Positions 1-10,856 of a stretch of 64,000 nucleotides of DNA are shown piece by piece. The stretch is from Viscum album. Its lineage: Eukaryota; Streptophyta; Magnoliopsida; Santalales; Viscaceae. A program made the position numbers and the translations under genes. Positions within the stretch are counted from its first letter, which is position 1, and each line of letters begins with the position of its first letter. Under the pieces are notes generated by a model. The model did not search any database. It saw only the letters and a list, made by a program, of their open reading frames with translations, and was not told the origin of the DNA. The stretch covers positions 237,203,591 to 237,267,590 of the forward strand of contig OY728143.1 in NCBI GenBank assembly GCA_963277665.1, given 5' to 3'.

Positions 1-765
1 TAATCTATATAGGAATATTACACCAGCAGCCAAGGTTTTGAAAGTTTAAATGGTAGTGGTACATGTTACACCCCTAGTATAAAATCTGGGTTTTGAGCTG
101 AGTCAATGACGTTAATGATTTCCTCATGATTGAGATGGGTTACTAGATAACATTGTTGTATGTATGGGAATATGCCTAAGTAATGGTTATCTATTGATTT
201 CATAATTGTGGATTATCCTCGTTGGATTAAGTGAGACCTTGAGAGTCTCAGGGTCTATACAGAGTATCATTATACTCACCCCATATAAAGGCTATGCCCG
301 CACCTGTTTGTGTTGGTTGCAGACGCTGAATAGCACTGACTGAGGCAGAGAGTAGTAGGACAAGATGGTACGGGAAGGTGGACCACTCGGTGTGATAGGC
401 CATAGAGTGGACGGAAGGACGTGGAGTTCTGAGGAGGCCATCTGTACCTACCCATCAGGTAGGAACTCCGGAGGATGACCCAATAGCCGATTTACTTCTT
501 TTTCAGTTGTATTTGTACTTTTCTATTTCCTTGTACTTTTCTGTTGGTATTGTATTTCATGCCCACTATACTTTCATCACTCTCTCTTGTATAGAATTTT
601 ACATGGTGTTTTACTTCCAATTGTATACTCTGTTGCATTTTTTCGGTTTATAATGTCAATGACTTCTCTGTTTAGGGATTTATGCCTTTGGTGCTAGTCA
701 CCATCCCCTGGCCTATGGAAGGTGGTCTTGGGGTAGTCATGATACGGACCCCAGTGGACGGGCCA
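1..765 (+). repeat. E1 5' LTR, 3' portion only
   Basis: This stretch matches the end of the 3' LTR (about 7422-8188), sharing for example the blocks around 21-115 / 7441-7540 and 660-765 / 8090-8188. It ends in CA directly before a primer-site-like sequence. The copies differ by about one base in five, so the insertion is ancient. Confidence 0.8.
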
Positions 766-779
766 TGGGTATCAAAGGA
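766..779 (+). other. E1 primer binding site remnant (initiator tRNA-Met type)
   Basis: The sequence TGGGTATCAAAGGA directly after the LTR resembles the plant consensus TGGTATCAGAGC, complementary to the 3' end of initiator tRNA-Met. It has an extra G and a G-to-A change, so it is decayed. Bases 780-1170 after it are noncoding leader with nothing recognisable. Confidence 0.55.
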
Positions 780-1173
780 GTTGGTTCTATAGAAGAACGT
801 AAAACTCTGATCTTTATTTTCTGTGAACCAATAGTGTTAAGGGAACTATGTGTGGTTTTCAGTTAAGGGATTCCAGTGTTGGTACGGGCGGCCAACGTAT
901 CCATACAACATGACCATGACTACTGATTTCCGACTTAGTACACAAAAACACTGATTGCGGGTGTATTTTCAAAAGTTTTTCTTTAGGTTAACTCAACTAG
1001 GTGATCTCAACATGTATAAATCTTTTAACTGCATCACATCAGTTTCATTCAGAATGCCTCCCTATATAGCCCCAACAGTGATATGCTCTGACAGCCCACC
1101 GAGAAATGAGGCCTCGTTGTAGGACCCTTTACTAGTAGAGGCACCAGCAGTACCTCTTCTCGATGGGCCACCA

Positions 1174-1511
1174 ATGCCACCAGCCCCACCAGCAGACAAT
1201 GCACACCATTTGAGCGCATTGCATGAGTTCCATCACCATAGGACACCCATGTTCCAGGGAGAGATGGACACACATGTGGCTGAGGATTGGATGGAGGCTC
1301 TTGTGAGAATATTCAGGCTTGTATGGATGCACACAGATCTAATGGTGATCCTTATTGCGAGTCTCCTTCTAGCAGCAATTGGAATATGGTGGATCTCGAT
1401 GCTCCAGGTTCGATCGTGGTGGTCTGCAAGGCACAAGCGGACGTGTCAGAGGAGCTGGTCGTGCAGTTAGTGGTGGATGATGTTATGAGGTGCTACTTCT
1501 ACAACCAATAG
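1174..1511 (+). pseudogene. E1 gag remnant
   Basis: Short open stretches in two frames contain a piece resembling the start of a plant gag domain (AEDWMEALVRIFRLVW, near 1276-1323). No CCHC zinc knuckle is visible, and protease-like sequence starts only about 100 bp further on. Most of gag has therefore been lost by internal deletion. The assignment rests on position and this one weak motif. Confidence 0.45.
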
Positions 1512-1617
1512 GATGACTACCCCAACACCATAGAGCATGTGTATAGGGGAGAGCTTAGATTCAGAAAACTGAGTCCTACAACCATGGTGCTTCGAAGATG
1601 ATTCAAGGTACTATTTG

Positions 1618-1920
1618 TGTCTGCTCCACCATAGCTGCAGTTCTTATAGACACAACTTCCTGTCACTCTTTCATTGTTATTGCCCTCGTTCGGAGCTTGG
1701 AGACTCTAACAGAGTCGTTGTCTCTATCCTTATAGCTAGAGACTCCTATAGTATTAGGCTCAACGATTACGCACTGGTTATGGTAGTGTGATCTTACTCT
1801 AGGAGGAGAGTGTTTCGGCTCGGATCTCCTCGTAGTGGCGTTGAGGCCTTATGACGTCATGTTGGGTATGAACGGGTTATCTATAGATTATTCTCAGATT
1901 GATTGTATTAATAAAAATGT
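1618..1920 (+). pseudogene. E1 aspartic protease remnant
   Basis: The translation around 1633-1676 reads AVLIDTTSCHSFI, a decayed form of the retropepsin active-site region (normally D-T/S-G followed by a hydrophobic run). Near 1855-1890 it reads DVMLGMNGL, corresponding to the conserved ILGMDWL motif close to the protease C-terminus. The active-site Gly is replaced by Thr, so the enzyme is dead. Confidence 0.6.
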
Positions 1921-1923
1921 TCG

Positions 1924-2943
1924 GTGTGTCCGCACAGATGGTTCAACGTTTACCTTCACCGGCGAGTAGGGAACCTTTGCAGCACAAAACGGACTTACTC
2001 GGAGGAGGGTGCAGCCGATCACTCACCATATCGGATATATACTGATGAGCTTCGTGATGATGTTCCCAGACTATCTCCTCGGAGAGAGTTGGACTTCTAC
2101 ATTGACCTACACCCTGGGACAACACCGATATCTACTCTATCATATCGGATGGATCCTGATGATCTTCGTGAGCTGAGGGTAAAACAAGAGGACTTGCATG
2201 GGAAGGGATTCATCTGGCCTAGTGTTTCTCCCTGGGCAGCCCTGATTCTGTTCTCCAAGAAGGCGGATGGGAGATTGAGTCTTTGTGTCAACTAACATTT
2301 CCTAAACCAAGTGACCATGAAGAACAAGTACCCACTCCCAAGGATTGACAACCTATTTGATCAGCTCAAGGGAGGAAGATGTTTCTTGAAGATAGACCAT
2401 AGATCAGGCTATCTACAGCTCAGAGTTTGAGATGAGGATGTGAAGATGACGGCTTTCAGGTTTCGATATAACCACTATATGTTCTTGGTTATTCCCTTTG
2501 GTGTAACAAATTCTCCAGCAGTGTTCATGTGTCTCATTAATAGGATCTTCCAGCCATACCTTGATCACATTGTTGTGGTCTTCATCAACAACATTATGAT
2601 CTACTCAACTACTGAAGAGGAGCATCCCTACCATTTGCAGGTGGTACTGGACACACTCCAAGATCCCCAGCTTTATGGTAAGCTCTTGAAGTTCCACTTT
2701 TAGATTCGAGATGTTCCCTTCATGGGATAGGACATCTTGGAGGATAGAGTTGTAGTGGATCTAGTGAAGATTAAGGCGCTACTTTTTTTGGAGCTACCTA
2801 GGAGTGTGACAGAGGTACAAAGTTTCTTCGGCTGTGCTGGATACTACCTGAGGTTCATTCAAAACAACTCCAGAGTTGTAGCCCCTCTATCAGCATTGAA
2901 GAAGAAGGGGAAACCATTAGTGTGGTCGGAGAGATGCTATTAG
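1924..2943 (+). pseudogene. E1 reverse transcriptase remnant
   Basis: Three open pieces cover the RT domain. 1924-2295 contains the linker and fingers (ELDFYIDLHPGTTPIS, then GFIWPSVSPWAALILFSKK). 2440-2703 contains the palm, and 2737-2943 the thumb and connection (GCAGYYLRFI). The catalytic motif, normally [YF]xDD, reads FINN: both aspartates have become asparagine. Stops at about 2294, 2428, 2701 and 2942 separate the pieces. It cannot encode an active enzyme. Confidence 0.8.
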
Positions 2944-3375
2944 AGATTTTAGGAGCTGAGATGATGGTTAAATAGTACCCCCATCTTCATGATTCTACAG
3001 TAGGGAATAGGGTACGTAGTTTACTAAGATGCATCAGGGACCAGACGTAGGTGTGTCCTGATACAGGAGCGAGTTGTGACCATGTATAGTTCTTGGAATC
3101 TAAGATAGAACGAGCATAACTACACTAACCATGAACTTGAGTTAGCAGACGTGGTCTTCTCCTTGAAGATGGGGAGGCACTATCTGATGGGAAAACATTT
3201 CAGAGTCTACTCTGATCACAAGAGTAGTTGGTATATCTTCTCTTAGAAGGACCTGAACTCGAGACAGCGGCAATGACTAGAGTTTCTGTAGGATTATGAC
3301 TTCGATATAGTCTATACATTTGGGAAGTAAGATGTTGTTTTGGATGCACTCATTCAGTGATCTGGTATTCAGCTT
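2944..3375 (+). pseudogene. E1 RNase H remnant
   Basis: The region between RT and integrase shows decayed RNase H landmarks: sequence from a TDAS-like first strand near 3015-3060, the E-L-A-D-V-V-F-S-L-K helix near 3135-3170, and YSDHKSxxYIF near 3205-3245. Several stops interrupt it. The assignment depends on order and on similarity to the intact copy in E3. Confidence 0.6.
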
Positions 3376-3599
3376 CTTATAGAGGTGACAGAGTAGTTGG
3401 ATGCTTTACAGATATACTTTGTCGATAGGGATGGATAATCCTATCTACAGTCTCTTACAGTCACTCCTCCACTTCTTCAGTGAGTCAGGGAGGCGTAGAA
3501 TGGGGACATTGACCGCGAGACACGACGTGCTCTGATATCCACAGCACAAGAACCTGATGGTTTTTTAGAAGTTTGGGAGCATGTCATCCTCTTCAGAGA

Positions 3600-4852
3600 A
3601 CATACCTTGTTACTAGTTGAACATTAGGAGGAGGTGTTGAGGGAGTTCCACACTTCCCATTTATCGTTACATCCAGGAGTGGCAGAGATGTACCAGGAAC
3701 TCAGACGAAATCATTGGTGGCCTTGTAAGAAGAAGGCGGTAGCAGATTTTGTCCCATGATGCCTCACTTTTCAGCAAGTGAAAGAGGAGCACTATGTACC
3801 AGAAGGATTAGTGTAGAACTTAGAGGTCCCAGAGTGGAAGTGAGATGGGATATCCATGTACTTTGTGACGGGTCTTCAACGTAATCTTAGAGTCATGATT
3901 CTATATGGTTGACCATTGACCAACTCACTATGTCATCCCAGTTCCAACCAATCAGAGAGTAGGGATAAATAGGGATCTTGGTACGCCTTTATGTGTAGGA
4001 GATTGTGTGTTTTCATGGAGTACCTTCTTCTATTGTCTCCGACAGTGACGCACTGTTTACTTCCCAGCTATGTAAGGGGTTGAATGAGGCTCTCAGGATG
4101 TAGCTATGTCTGAGCAGCACCTTCCATCCTCAGATAGATGGACAGACTGAGCGGACCATTCAGACCCTCAAGGGAATGCTCTATGCACGTGTCCTTGAAT
4201 TCAGTCGCAGTTGGGAGGATCACTTGCCTTTGGTGGAGTTTTCATACATCAACAGCTATCACTCCACCACTGGAATGACACCTTTTGAGGCCTTGTATGG
4301 TCAACCTTGCAGATTTCCACTGTGCAGGACAGACCTTAGGGAGTCAGCACTAGTGGGTCCAAAGATTGTACGGGGTACCACAGAGCAGGTGCTGATCATC
4401 CAGGTCCAGATGATGACTACATATAGCAGGAAGAAGTCGTATGTTGATAGGATACCGAGGCCTATGGTGTTTGAGGATGGTGACCACATATTTCTATGGG
4501 TATCACATCGACATGGTCTTCAGAGATTTGGCTGAGGTGGCATGTTATCTACATAATGCATAAATCCTTTCCAGGTCCTCATCAGAGTAGGCGAGGTGTC
4601 ATACCACCTGGATCTTCCACCTCAGTTACACCGGGTTTACGACGTATTCCATGTATCCCACCTGAGAAGATACGTGCACGACCCTTCCCACATCATCGAC
4701 CATGGGGAGCTGGATATTGATGACGGGGCGACATTCACGGAGGATCCGGTGGATATTGGGGATCGACAGGAGCGGGTCCTATGTGGATGGTCGATACCTC
4801 GGGTGCGCATACGCTGGCAGCACGGTAACCTCTAGGAGCGATCTTGAGAGTG
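3600..4852 (+). pseudogene. E1 integrase and C-terminal domain remnant
   Basis: Zinc-binding region at about 3640-3790 (His-containing segment, then a decayed C-x2-C). Catalytic core at about 3830-4340: the first Asp context reads MYFVTGL, so that Asp is Tyr. The second Asp (VSDSDALFTS) and the catalytic Glu (QIDGQTERTIQ) are kept. The core continues open in 4176-4535 with the ALYGQPCRFP motif. The C-terminal part at about 4590-4835 carries YDVFHVSHLRRY and ends in a chromovirus-type VRIRWQHGN segment. Frameshifts and stops are frequent. Confidence 0.75.
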
Positions 4853-6420
4853 GGAGGCTTAGATGCATGCTCAGTACCCCCTTTGGTACCATTAGTTCGA
4901 GTTGTATCCTACGGGGACGTAAAGCCCTGATGTGGGGTGAATGTAAAGACCCGAAGATTCCATGGAACTTTTTTCTTAAATTCATTGGGTTTTTACGAGT
5001 TCACAAAAATGTACGGTGCTTGATTCCGAGGCCCGGTGTGCCCAGAATCAATTTCTGATGTTTTTTTCGGGTATGTTCAGTAAACGTACGAACGTGGTTT
5101 TATAACATTTAAACCGGTGCTCAGAATTGAAACTCGAGGCCAACCTTGAACTCACAGTGTTAGTGATTTATTAGTGAGACCTTCACCGTAGTTGCGTTCT
5201 AATGAGAATGGATGTTAGATTTTGTGTTTTTAATAAGTTAAATAAAAATAATTGATTATTATTTTTATTTTTATGGTGGTTAAAACCTCCATGGTGGTTT
5301 TAGTGGTGGGGGACACCAGACCCTAACCTCCCATGAGAGGTTATCATGGTGGGGCCCACTCGCACATAACCTTCCTTGGGAGGATATCTTTGGTGGGGAC
5401 CACCCGGGTGTTGTAACCCCATGGAACCCCAGATTAAGTTGAGAAACACTTGAACTTAACCCATTAATTAAATGTGTTAACCTTCACAATTGAGTAATTC
5501 AACTCTTCCATTTAATTAATTGGCTCCTTTTGAATTCTTTTGAATTAATGCAAACAATTAAATAATATAAAAATCTATTATTTCATTTTGGTTAGAATCT
5601 ATTCATTTGGTGGAGCTTTGGAAGAACTTGGAGAATTATCCTCCCAATGACTAACGCCTCTTCCACCCATGAAGAATGAAAAACATCTTCATTGATCTTC
5701 AACTGTGCCAAAAGAGAAGGGGTCGACCGCAAAGAACACCATCTTCGACTTTGTCACCTCCAAACGCTCATCCGCCAATGATGGATATCCTTTACCTTTT
5801 CCGAAATTAACGTATCAAATTCGACTTTCTGCAACATCATCAACAATCATTGACAAACGAGGTAGGGGATTTGATTTTAATTTATTCCTATTCTACGTCG
5901 TTCAATTTATGGATTGAGAATTACCGACTAATAACACCATAATGAGGAGGGCACGGACCGCACGAACACGAACTGACCCTCCCCCTTGTTGTTCTCATTT
6001 ATTGACGATGGGGGAGGAGCAACGGTATCTGGCATCACGTCGACCGCAATGTAAACTAGACGTGAAGAATTATGGCTGCAAAGGAACCATTAGCGCAAGG
6101 CCGTCGGGTTCCTGGAAGGGCATGGCATCGTCCAGCCGTGCAGAGGAGTAGGGGGCCACGGTTAGGGCGGGCCGCGACGGAGGGGGAGTGGCGGCGTCCC
6201 GCCACACGGTAGATGTGAGCCATAGCCAGGTTGGGCCGTGGCGGAGGAGAAGGGGTGGCCGACATCGGGCCGGCCACGGGTGGTGCCGAACCGGCTGGCC
6301 GCTCGACCAGCCGGTCAAGGCGGGATCCACCTGGGTCCTGTGGCTCCCAAACCCACGCATAGTGCCGGTTCTATTCGACGAGCAGGGGGAACGACACCCC
6401 CTCCACCCCACCCCCACGCG

Positions 6421-6650
6421 TGGCCAGCTGGGCTATGTGTGCCAGCCACACGGGGTAGCCAGCCAGGCCACGCGGGCCGCCAGCCGGGCCACGCGAGCCG
6501 CCAGCCATCCAGGCCATGCGGGCAACCAGCTAGCTAGCTGGGCCACCCTCAGGCCGGGCCGCCTTCGGGTCGGGCCGCCCCCTCGGGTCGGGCCGCCTTC
6601 AGGCCGAGCCGCCCCGTCAGGCTCGACCGCCCACTCGGGTCAAGCCGTCT
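6421..6650 (+). repeat. GC-rich minisatellite inside E1 3' LTR
   Basis: Two adjoining degenerate tandem arrays: about three units of ~20 bp built on GGCCACGCGGGCCGCCAGCC (6467-6535), then about six units of ~18-20 bp built on GGCCGCCTTCGGGTCGG (6541-6650). Local GC content is far above the ~40% of the rest of the element. The matching part of the 5' LTR is outside the window, so it is unknown whether both LTRs carry it. Confidence 0.8.
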
Positions 6651-7170
6651 ACACATATTGGGCCATCATCGGACCGTGTCGAACTCCGGTCTGGACCTGG
6701 GTCGGGCCGGGGCAGTCTGATGGGGTCGGACCAGACCCGAACACGCATTGGCCTCTTTGCACCTTTTCACCCATATCATGGGTTACAAGTGTCCAATCGA
6801 CGAACCTTCTACGACGATGGAAATCTTAGTGCGAGATGGTTATTTTGAAATATCCCATTTGAGTTTTTCACATAGTTAGAGTATGTTAAGGTTGGTTTAA
6901 ACCCAAAAAACTAACAGGTCCCCATGCCATAAATGTCAATAACTCACAGATCGGGCGTCTAATTGACGCGTTGTCTGTTGCATTGAGACCCCAATGATGA
7001 GGTATAACTTTTAGATAATTCTAAATGGGACTTTGTGACAGTTTGATTATCGACTAGTAGCTCGTGGAGCGGATTCACCCAGAGACAAGCGAGCAGAGTA
7101 TGAAGACCAAGTAGCAGGCTGTGAGCTGACGACTACTGACCTTTCGACTCAGAGTGTTTCGACTAGACCA

Positions 7171-7424
7171 GTGGGAAGCGCCTTTGTGTGATGTGGTATA
7201 CCCATAGTGGGAAGCACCTCTATGTGATGCAACAGACTCATGGTACTCAACAGGAAGATTACCTCAGCAGCCTCTGAGGGGGAGCACCTATGTGTGACGT
7301 GACATACCCACAGTGGGGAGCACCTCTTTGTGATGCAGCAGACCCACGATACATGATAGGAGAAGTCCCACAGTTGTCCAGGATAGTGGGAAGCACCTCT
7401 ATGTGATGTAGCAGGCCCACATTA
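7171..7424 (+). repeat. Alternating short/long tandem repeats in E1 3' LTR
   Basis: Five copies of a core GTGGGAAGCACCTCTATGTG are found near 7171, 7208, 7280, 7315 and 7389. They alternate between a ~35-bp and a ~72-bp repeat period, giving a higher-order A-B-A-B-A pattern. Each core is followed by a GATGxxGCAGACCCA-type tail. No coding potential. Confidence 0.75.
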
Positions 7425-8188
7425 CTCTAAATAAGAGGATTACACCAGCAGCCGAGGTTTCGAAAGTTTAACTGGGAGTGTTACATGTTACCACCCATAG
7501 AATAAAATCCTGGTTTTGAGCCGAATCAATGATGTTAATGATTTAATAATGATTGATATGGGTTAATAAATAACATAGGTATATGTTTGGTAATATATCT
7601 TTGTAATGTTAATCTTTTGTTTTAATATTTGTGGTTTATCCTTGTTGGATTTAGTGAGACCTCGAGGGTCTCGGGGTCCCTACTGGGTATCGTTATACTG
7701 ACCTCTAAACAGGCTATGCCCACAACTGGTTTGGTTGGTTGAAGACGAAGGACAGCGGTGACAAAGGTACAGAGAAGAAGGACTGGATGGTACCCGAAGT
7801 TTGACAACTCGGTGTGATGGTGCGCGGAGTGGAAAGACGGATGTGGAGTGCTGAGGAGGCCATCTGTACCTACCCTTCAGGTAGGAACCCCATATGATGA
7901 CCTAGTAGCTTCTTTACTTCTTCTTTTAGTTGTACTAGTACTTTTCTATTTCCTTGTACATTTCAATTTGGATTGTATTTCCAACCCCCTTTATTTTCAG
8001 CACTCGCTCGTGTATACAGTTTTACTTGCTGTTTTACTTCCAATTGCATACTATGTTGTGTGTGTTCAGTTTATAAAGGTAATGCCTTCCCAGTTTAGGG
8101 ATTTATGCCTTTTGTGCTAGTCGCCAGCCCCTGGCCTATGGAAGGAGGTCTTGGGGTAGTCCTGATATAGGCCCCAGGGGATGGGTCA

Positions 8189-8883
8189 TGACATGTGATG
8201 ACCGGGAGGCCGCCTAAAGCGGAGTACGGAAACCGAGATTACACACCGGGTACTTAAAAAGTACACTCCGTGTATTTTGTTTTTTTTCATTATATGCACC
8301 GAGGTCGCGTCTGATGTACCAAACCATCTCCATCTCAATCTAATTTGACTGAGAGTACTTAAAAGTCACAGACCATTGACGAGCCCCAGTCCAAGTGTCT
8401 GTCCTCCGAATCTAACACCATTAGTTTCTTTGAAATCACATCAGGGAGTTCTCTATTCTCCTAGAGCACCATCCCTTGATTTGTCCTATTTGATGATTTA
8501 TCATTGGTTGAAAATTTTATACTTTTTCATAGATCTATGGAATTATAATGTGATTCGACCCTCTTGGATCAATTATATTGATCTCCCTATGCCGAGGTGG
8601 GTGTTTTGTGCCTTTATGTTGAATGTCCTTGAGTTTTATGTGAAAATTTTCCCAATACCAATGAATAGGGTATTGTGTGTTTATTGTTTTATCCATATTG
8701 TTTGACTTATGTGCTTTTATTCTTGATTAGGTGATATTTTATTGTGAATATTTTGAATTTTTGTGCATTGGATATGTTTCCCATGCATGTTTTATTTGTT
8801 TTGACCTTTGGGTATTGTTTTCATGTAATGATGTTGTTTACTTTTCCATGCTTGGTATTGCAGGATGGTGTGACTGTTGTTCT
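8189..8883 (+). repeat. E2 5' LTR, first fragment (left of the E3 insertion)
   Basis: This aligns with about 28535-29220 of the E2 3' LTR, for example the block with GTACTTAAAAAGTACACTCC at 8250 against the matching block near 28597. It lacks the first ~170 bp of the LTR because E1 ends exactly where it starts. It stops at 8883, where E3 begins. The open frames at 8376-8962 are shadows of AT-rich LTR sequence. Confidence 0.85.
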
Positions 8884-10081
8884 TGTAACACCCCATGCTT
8901 CTACGGTACGCTTCTCTTTGAATAATGTGGTAGCGTGTGTTGTACGCAACACCGAGTTCTAACACACCATAACTAATCACACTTGCCGTTATGAATAGTA
9001 ATACCTACTTTTTGAAATCATATATATTTTATATTTCAAAATGGACTTCATTTTTGGATTCGGAATATTGAAATTAGCCTAGGGTGAAATTTTGGTACTT
9101 TTCGGATAACTTTTATATTTTGATGAATAGTGAAAATTACTAAATTTTAATTAAAAAAAACTTTTTTAATCAAAATAATTAATATTGATAAATTATTAAT
9201 TTGAGTGTTTTTAAAGTATATTTAGAATATATTTTTACCATTTAATTTAATTTTTGTCATTGGACATAATTTTACAATTAAACCGAACATAAACAAGTGT
9301 CAATCTTTTGATAGTTATTACCTCTTAAAAACACGCTTTTTGTTTTGACAGCGGGAATTAATTTTAAATTAATTTCTGCCACTTATGTGTTTTGAATTTA
9401 GGAAAATGGATTCCATATTTGGAATCAGGATGTTCAAATTGTGTAAATAGGTAACTTTTATTTTTGAATAGTTACTGTGGTAAATATTTTATTTACCATG
9501 GTTAAAGGGTAAATCCGGTAAATAAGGGTTAAAAAATAATATTATAATAATACAAAATTACCCTAAAACGTGTACTAACCTTATTGGTGGACACATACCC
9601 GACCATGGGCATCCTTGGGTCAATTTGGGGACCCCTTGGAGCCACTTGTATGTGGTAGGGACACATTATATTAATAAAGTTAAAATAAAAATAAAAATGG
9701 CATAAGCTTACATCTTTTAGAAGAACAATTTTTACATAGGGTTATACATGTTGGATATTCGATTATAAATATTCATTAGAAAGCTAAAACGATTTCCTAC
9801 ATGATGATATTTTATTTATAATTTTTAGACATCAAATAAGTTAAATTATTAATGACACAATAATGATGCAATGTTTACCTCATTAATAAATCATTGAAAT
9901 AAATAATATTATAATGATTAAAATATTATCTAAAACCTGTCCAATTCTTATTGGTTGATGTTATTTAGAATATGAGTCATCTTATCTTCGACCTCAATGA
10001 TTTTTGGACCATTATAAACCGAATATAATTATATTATAAAGTAATACTTTCACTCTTTCCTAAAGAGCACCTCCTCTCCCT

Positions 10082-10088
10082 TATAAAA
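10082..10088 (+). promoter_or_regulatory. E3 LTR TATA box
   Basis: TATAAAA in the context TCTCCCTTATAAAAGGAGAC, followed by a CT-rich leader-like stretch at 10100-10200. The 3' LTR has the same motif at 18712-18718. Transcription would be expected to start about 30 bp downstream, leaving a U3 of about 1.2 kb and a long R-U5. Confidence 0.7.
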
Positions 10089-10816
10089 GGAGACCACTTC
10101 TTCTCATTCCTCACACCTATCAAGCCACTTGGCTCGTCCAAACTCTGCCCAACTAAGCTCCCCACATCCCTCTCCTCCTCCTTGAAGCTTCCCCTTAGGT
10201 AGAAAGAATTTCAACAAGTCCTTTGGTTTCAACCAAAGTGAGTTACCTAAATTAAAGGTAACGATTTCTCTTAAATTATTTTCATTTATTTTGCTTCTCC
10301 AACCCCCAAACTCTTTTTATTTCCTTTATTTTGTAACAACACCAATATCCTCAATATACTAGGATGTTGTTATAATATGGATTCAAACTACACATACACA
10401 CAACTCCATCTAATGGATGATGAACATAATGTTTCTGTGGATGGCAAACTAACGCCTCACGAAACGATGATTGTTCAAATACATCTTACAGCCTCTCATG
10501 GTGGCCATTATGAGGGAACTGTATTTAAATATGATATTAATGATATATATTTTATATATAAGCTTCTGTAATTCCATTTTATTTCATACCATTATTCGTT
10601 TCATGTTGTATATACATACGATAATTTCATTTGAGGAAGTGCGGACTACCGCCCCCTTAAAATGATATGACTCGTTCATACCACACATGGAACGTATAAA
10701 GGATGGTGTTAATGAACTTAAGTAACATGTATAAAATATTATATTATACTGGAATAGTAATATACCTATGTATCATTGGTATTCGATTCTTTTAAAATAA
10801 AAATTAAATGGAAGTA

Positions 10817-10856
10817 GCGTTCGTGCGTACGTACGGACTACCGTCTCCACGAACGC
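10817..10856 (+). repeat. Hairpin-forming inverted repeat in E3 LTR
   Basis: GCGTTCGTG (10817-10825) pairs perfectly with CACGAACGC (10848-10856) across a 22-nt loop that itself contains the palindrome CGTACGTACG. The 3' LTR copy at 19447-19486 is unchanged. GGACTACCG occurs in this loop and again near 10646, beside a CCGCCC run. Confidence 0.7.

Larger units (their letters stand above)
1..8188 (+). mobile_element. E1: decayed Ty3/gypsy LTR retrotransposon, left end outside window
   Basis: The order is partial 5' LTR, primer-site remnant, gag remnant, protease, RT, RNase H, integrase, 3' LTR, all on the plus strand. Bases 1-765 align with about 7422-8188 at roughly 80% identity by eye, which marks them as the two LTR copies and the element as old. 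Every pol domain carries stops and frameshifts. The right end abuts sequence matching the interior of E2's LTR, so E1 is inferred to sit inside E2's 5' LTR. The first ~2.5 kb of its 5' LTR should lie left of base 1. The domain order (integrase last, chromovirus-like C-terminus) places it among plant chromoviruses; the exact clade is not certain. Confidence 0.85.
4942..8188 (+). repeat. E1 3' LTR (about 3.25 kb)
   Basis: It begins TGTAAAGACCC right after the pol remnant and ends in CA at 8188, where alignment with the 5' LTR stops. It holds a GC-rich minisatellite (6421-6650) and a run of related repeats (7171-7424), described separately. A ~640-bp open stretch at 6188-6829 coincides with the minisatellite and is not a gene. 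No host gene is visible inside. Confidence 0.75.

Noticed and set aside
6188..6829. 213-codon ORF in the E1 3' LTR
   Set aside because: It coincides with the GC-rich minisatellite, where stops are rare by composition; other frames are open too.
10377..10571. 64-codon ORF downstream of the E3 LTR TATA box, also at 19007-19201
   Set aside because: The two LTR copies differ at five sites and all five change the amino acid, so there is no sign of protein-level selection.
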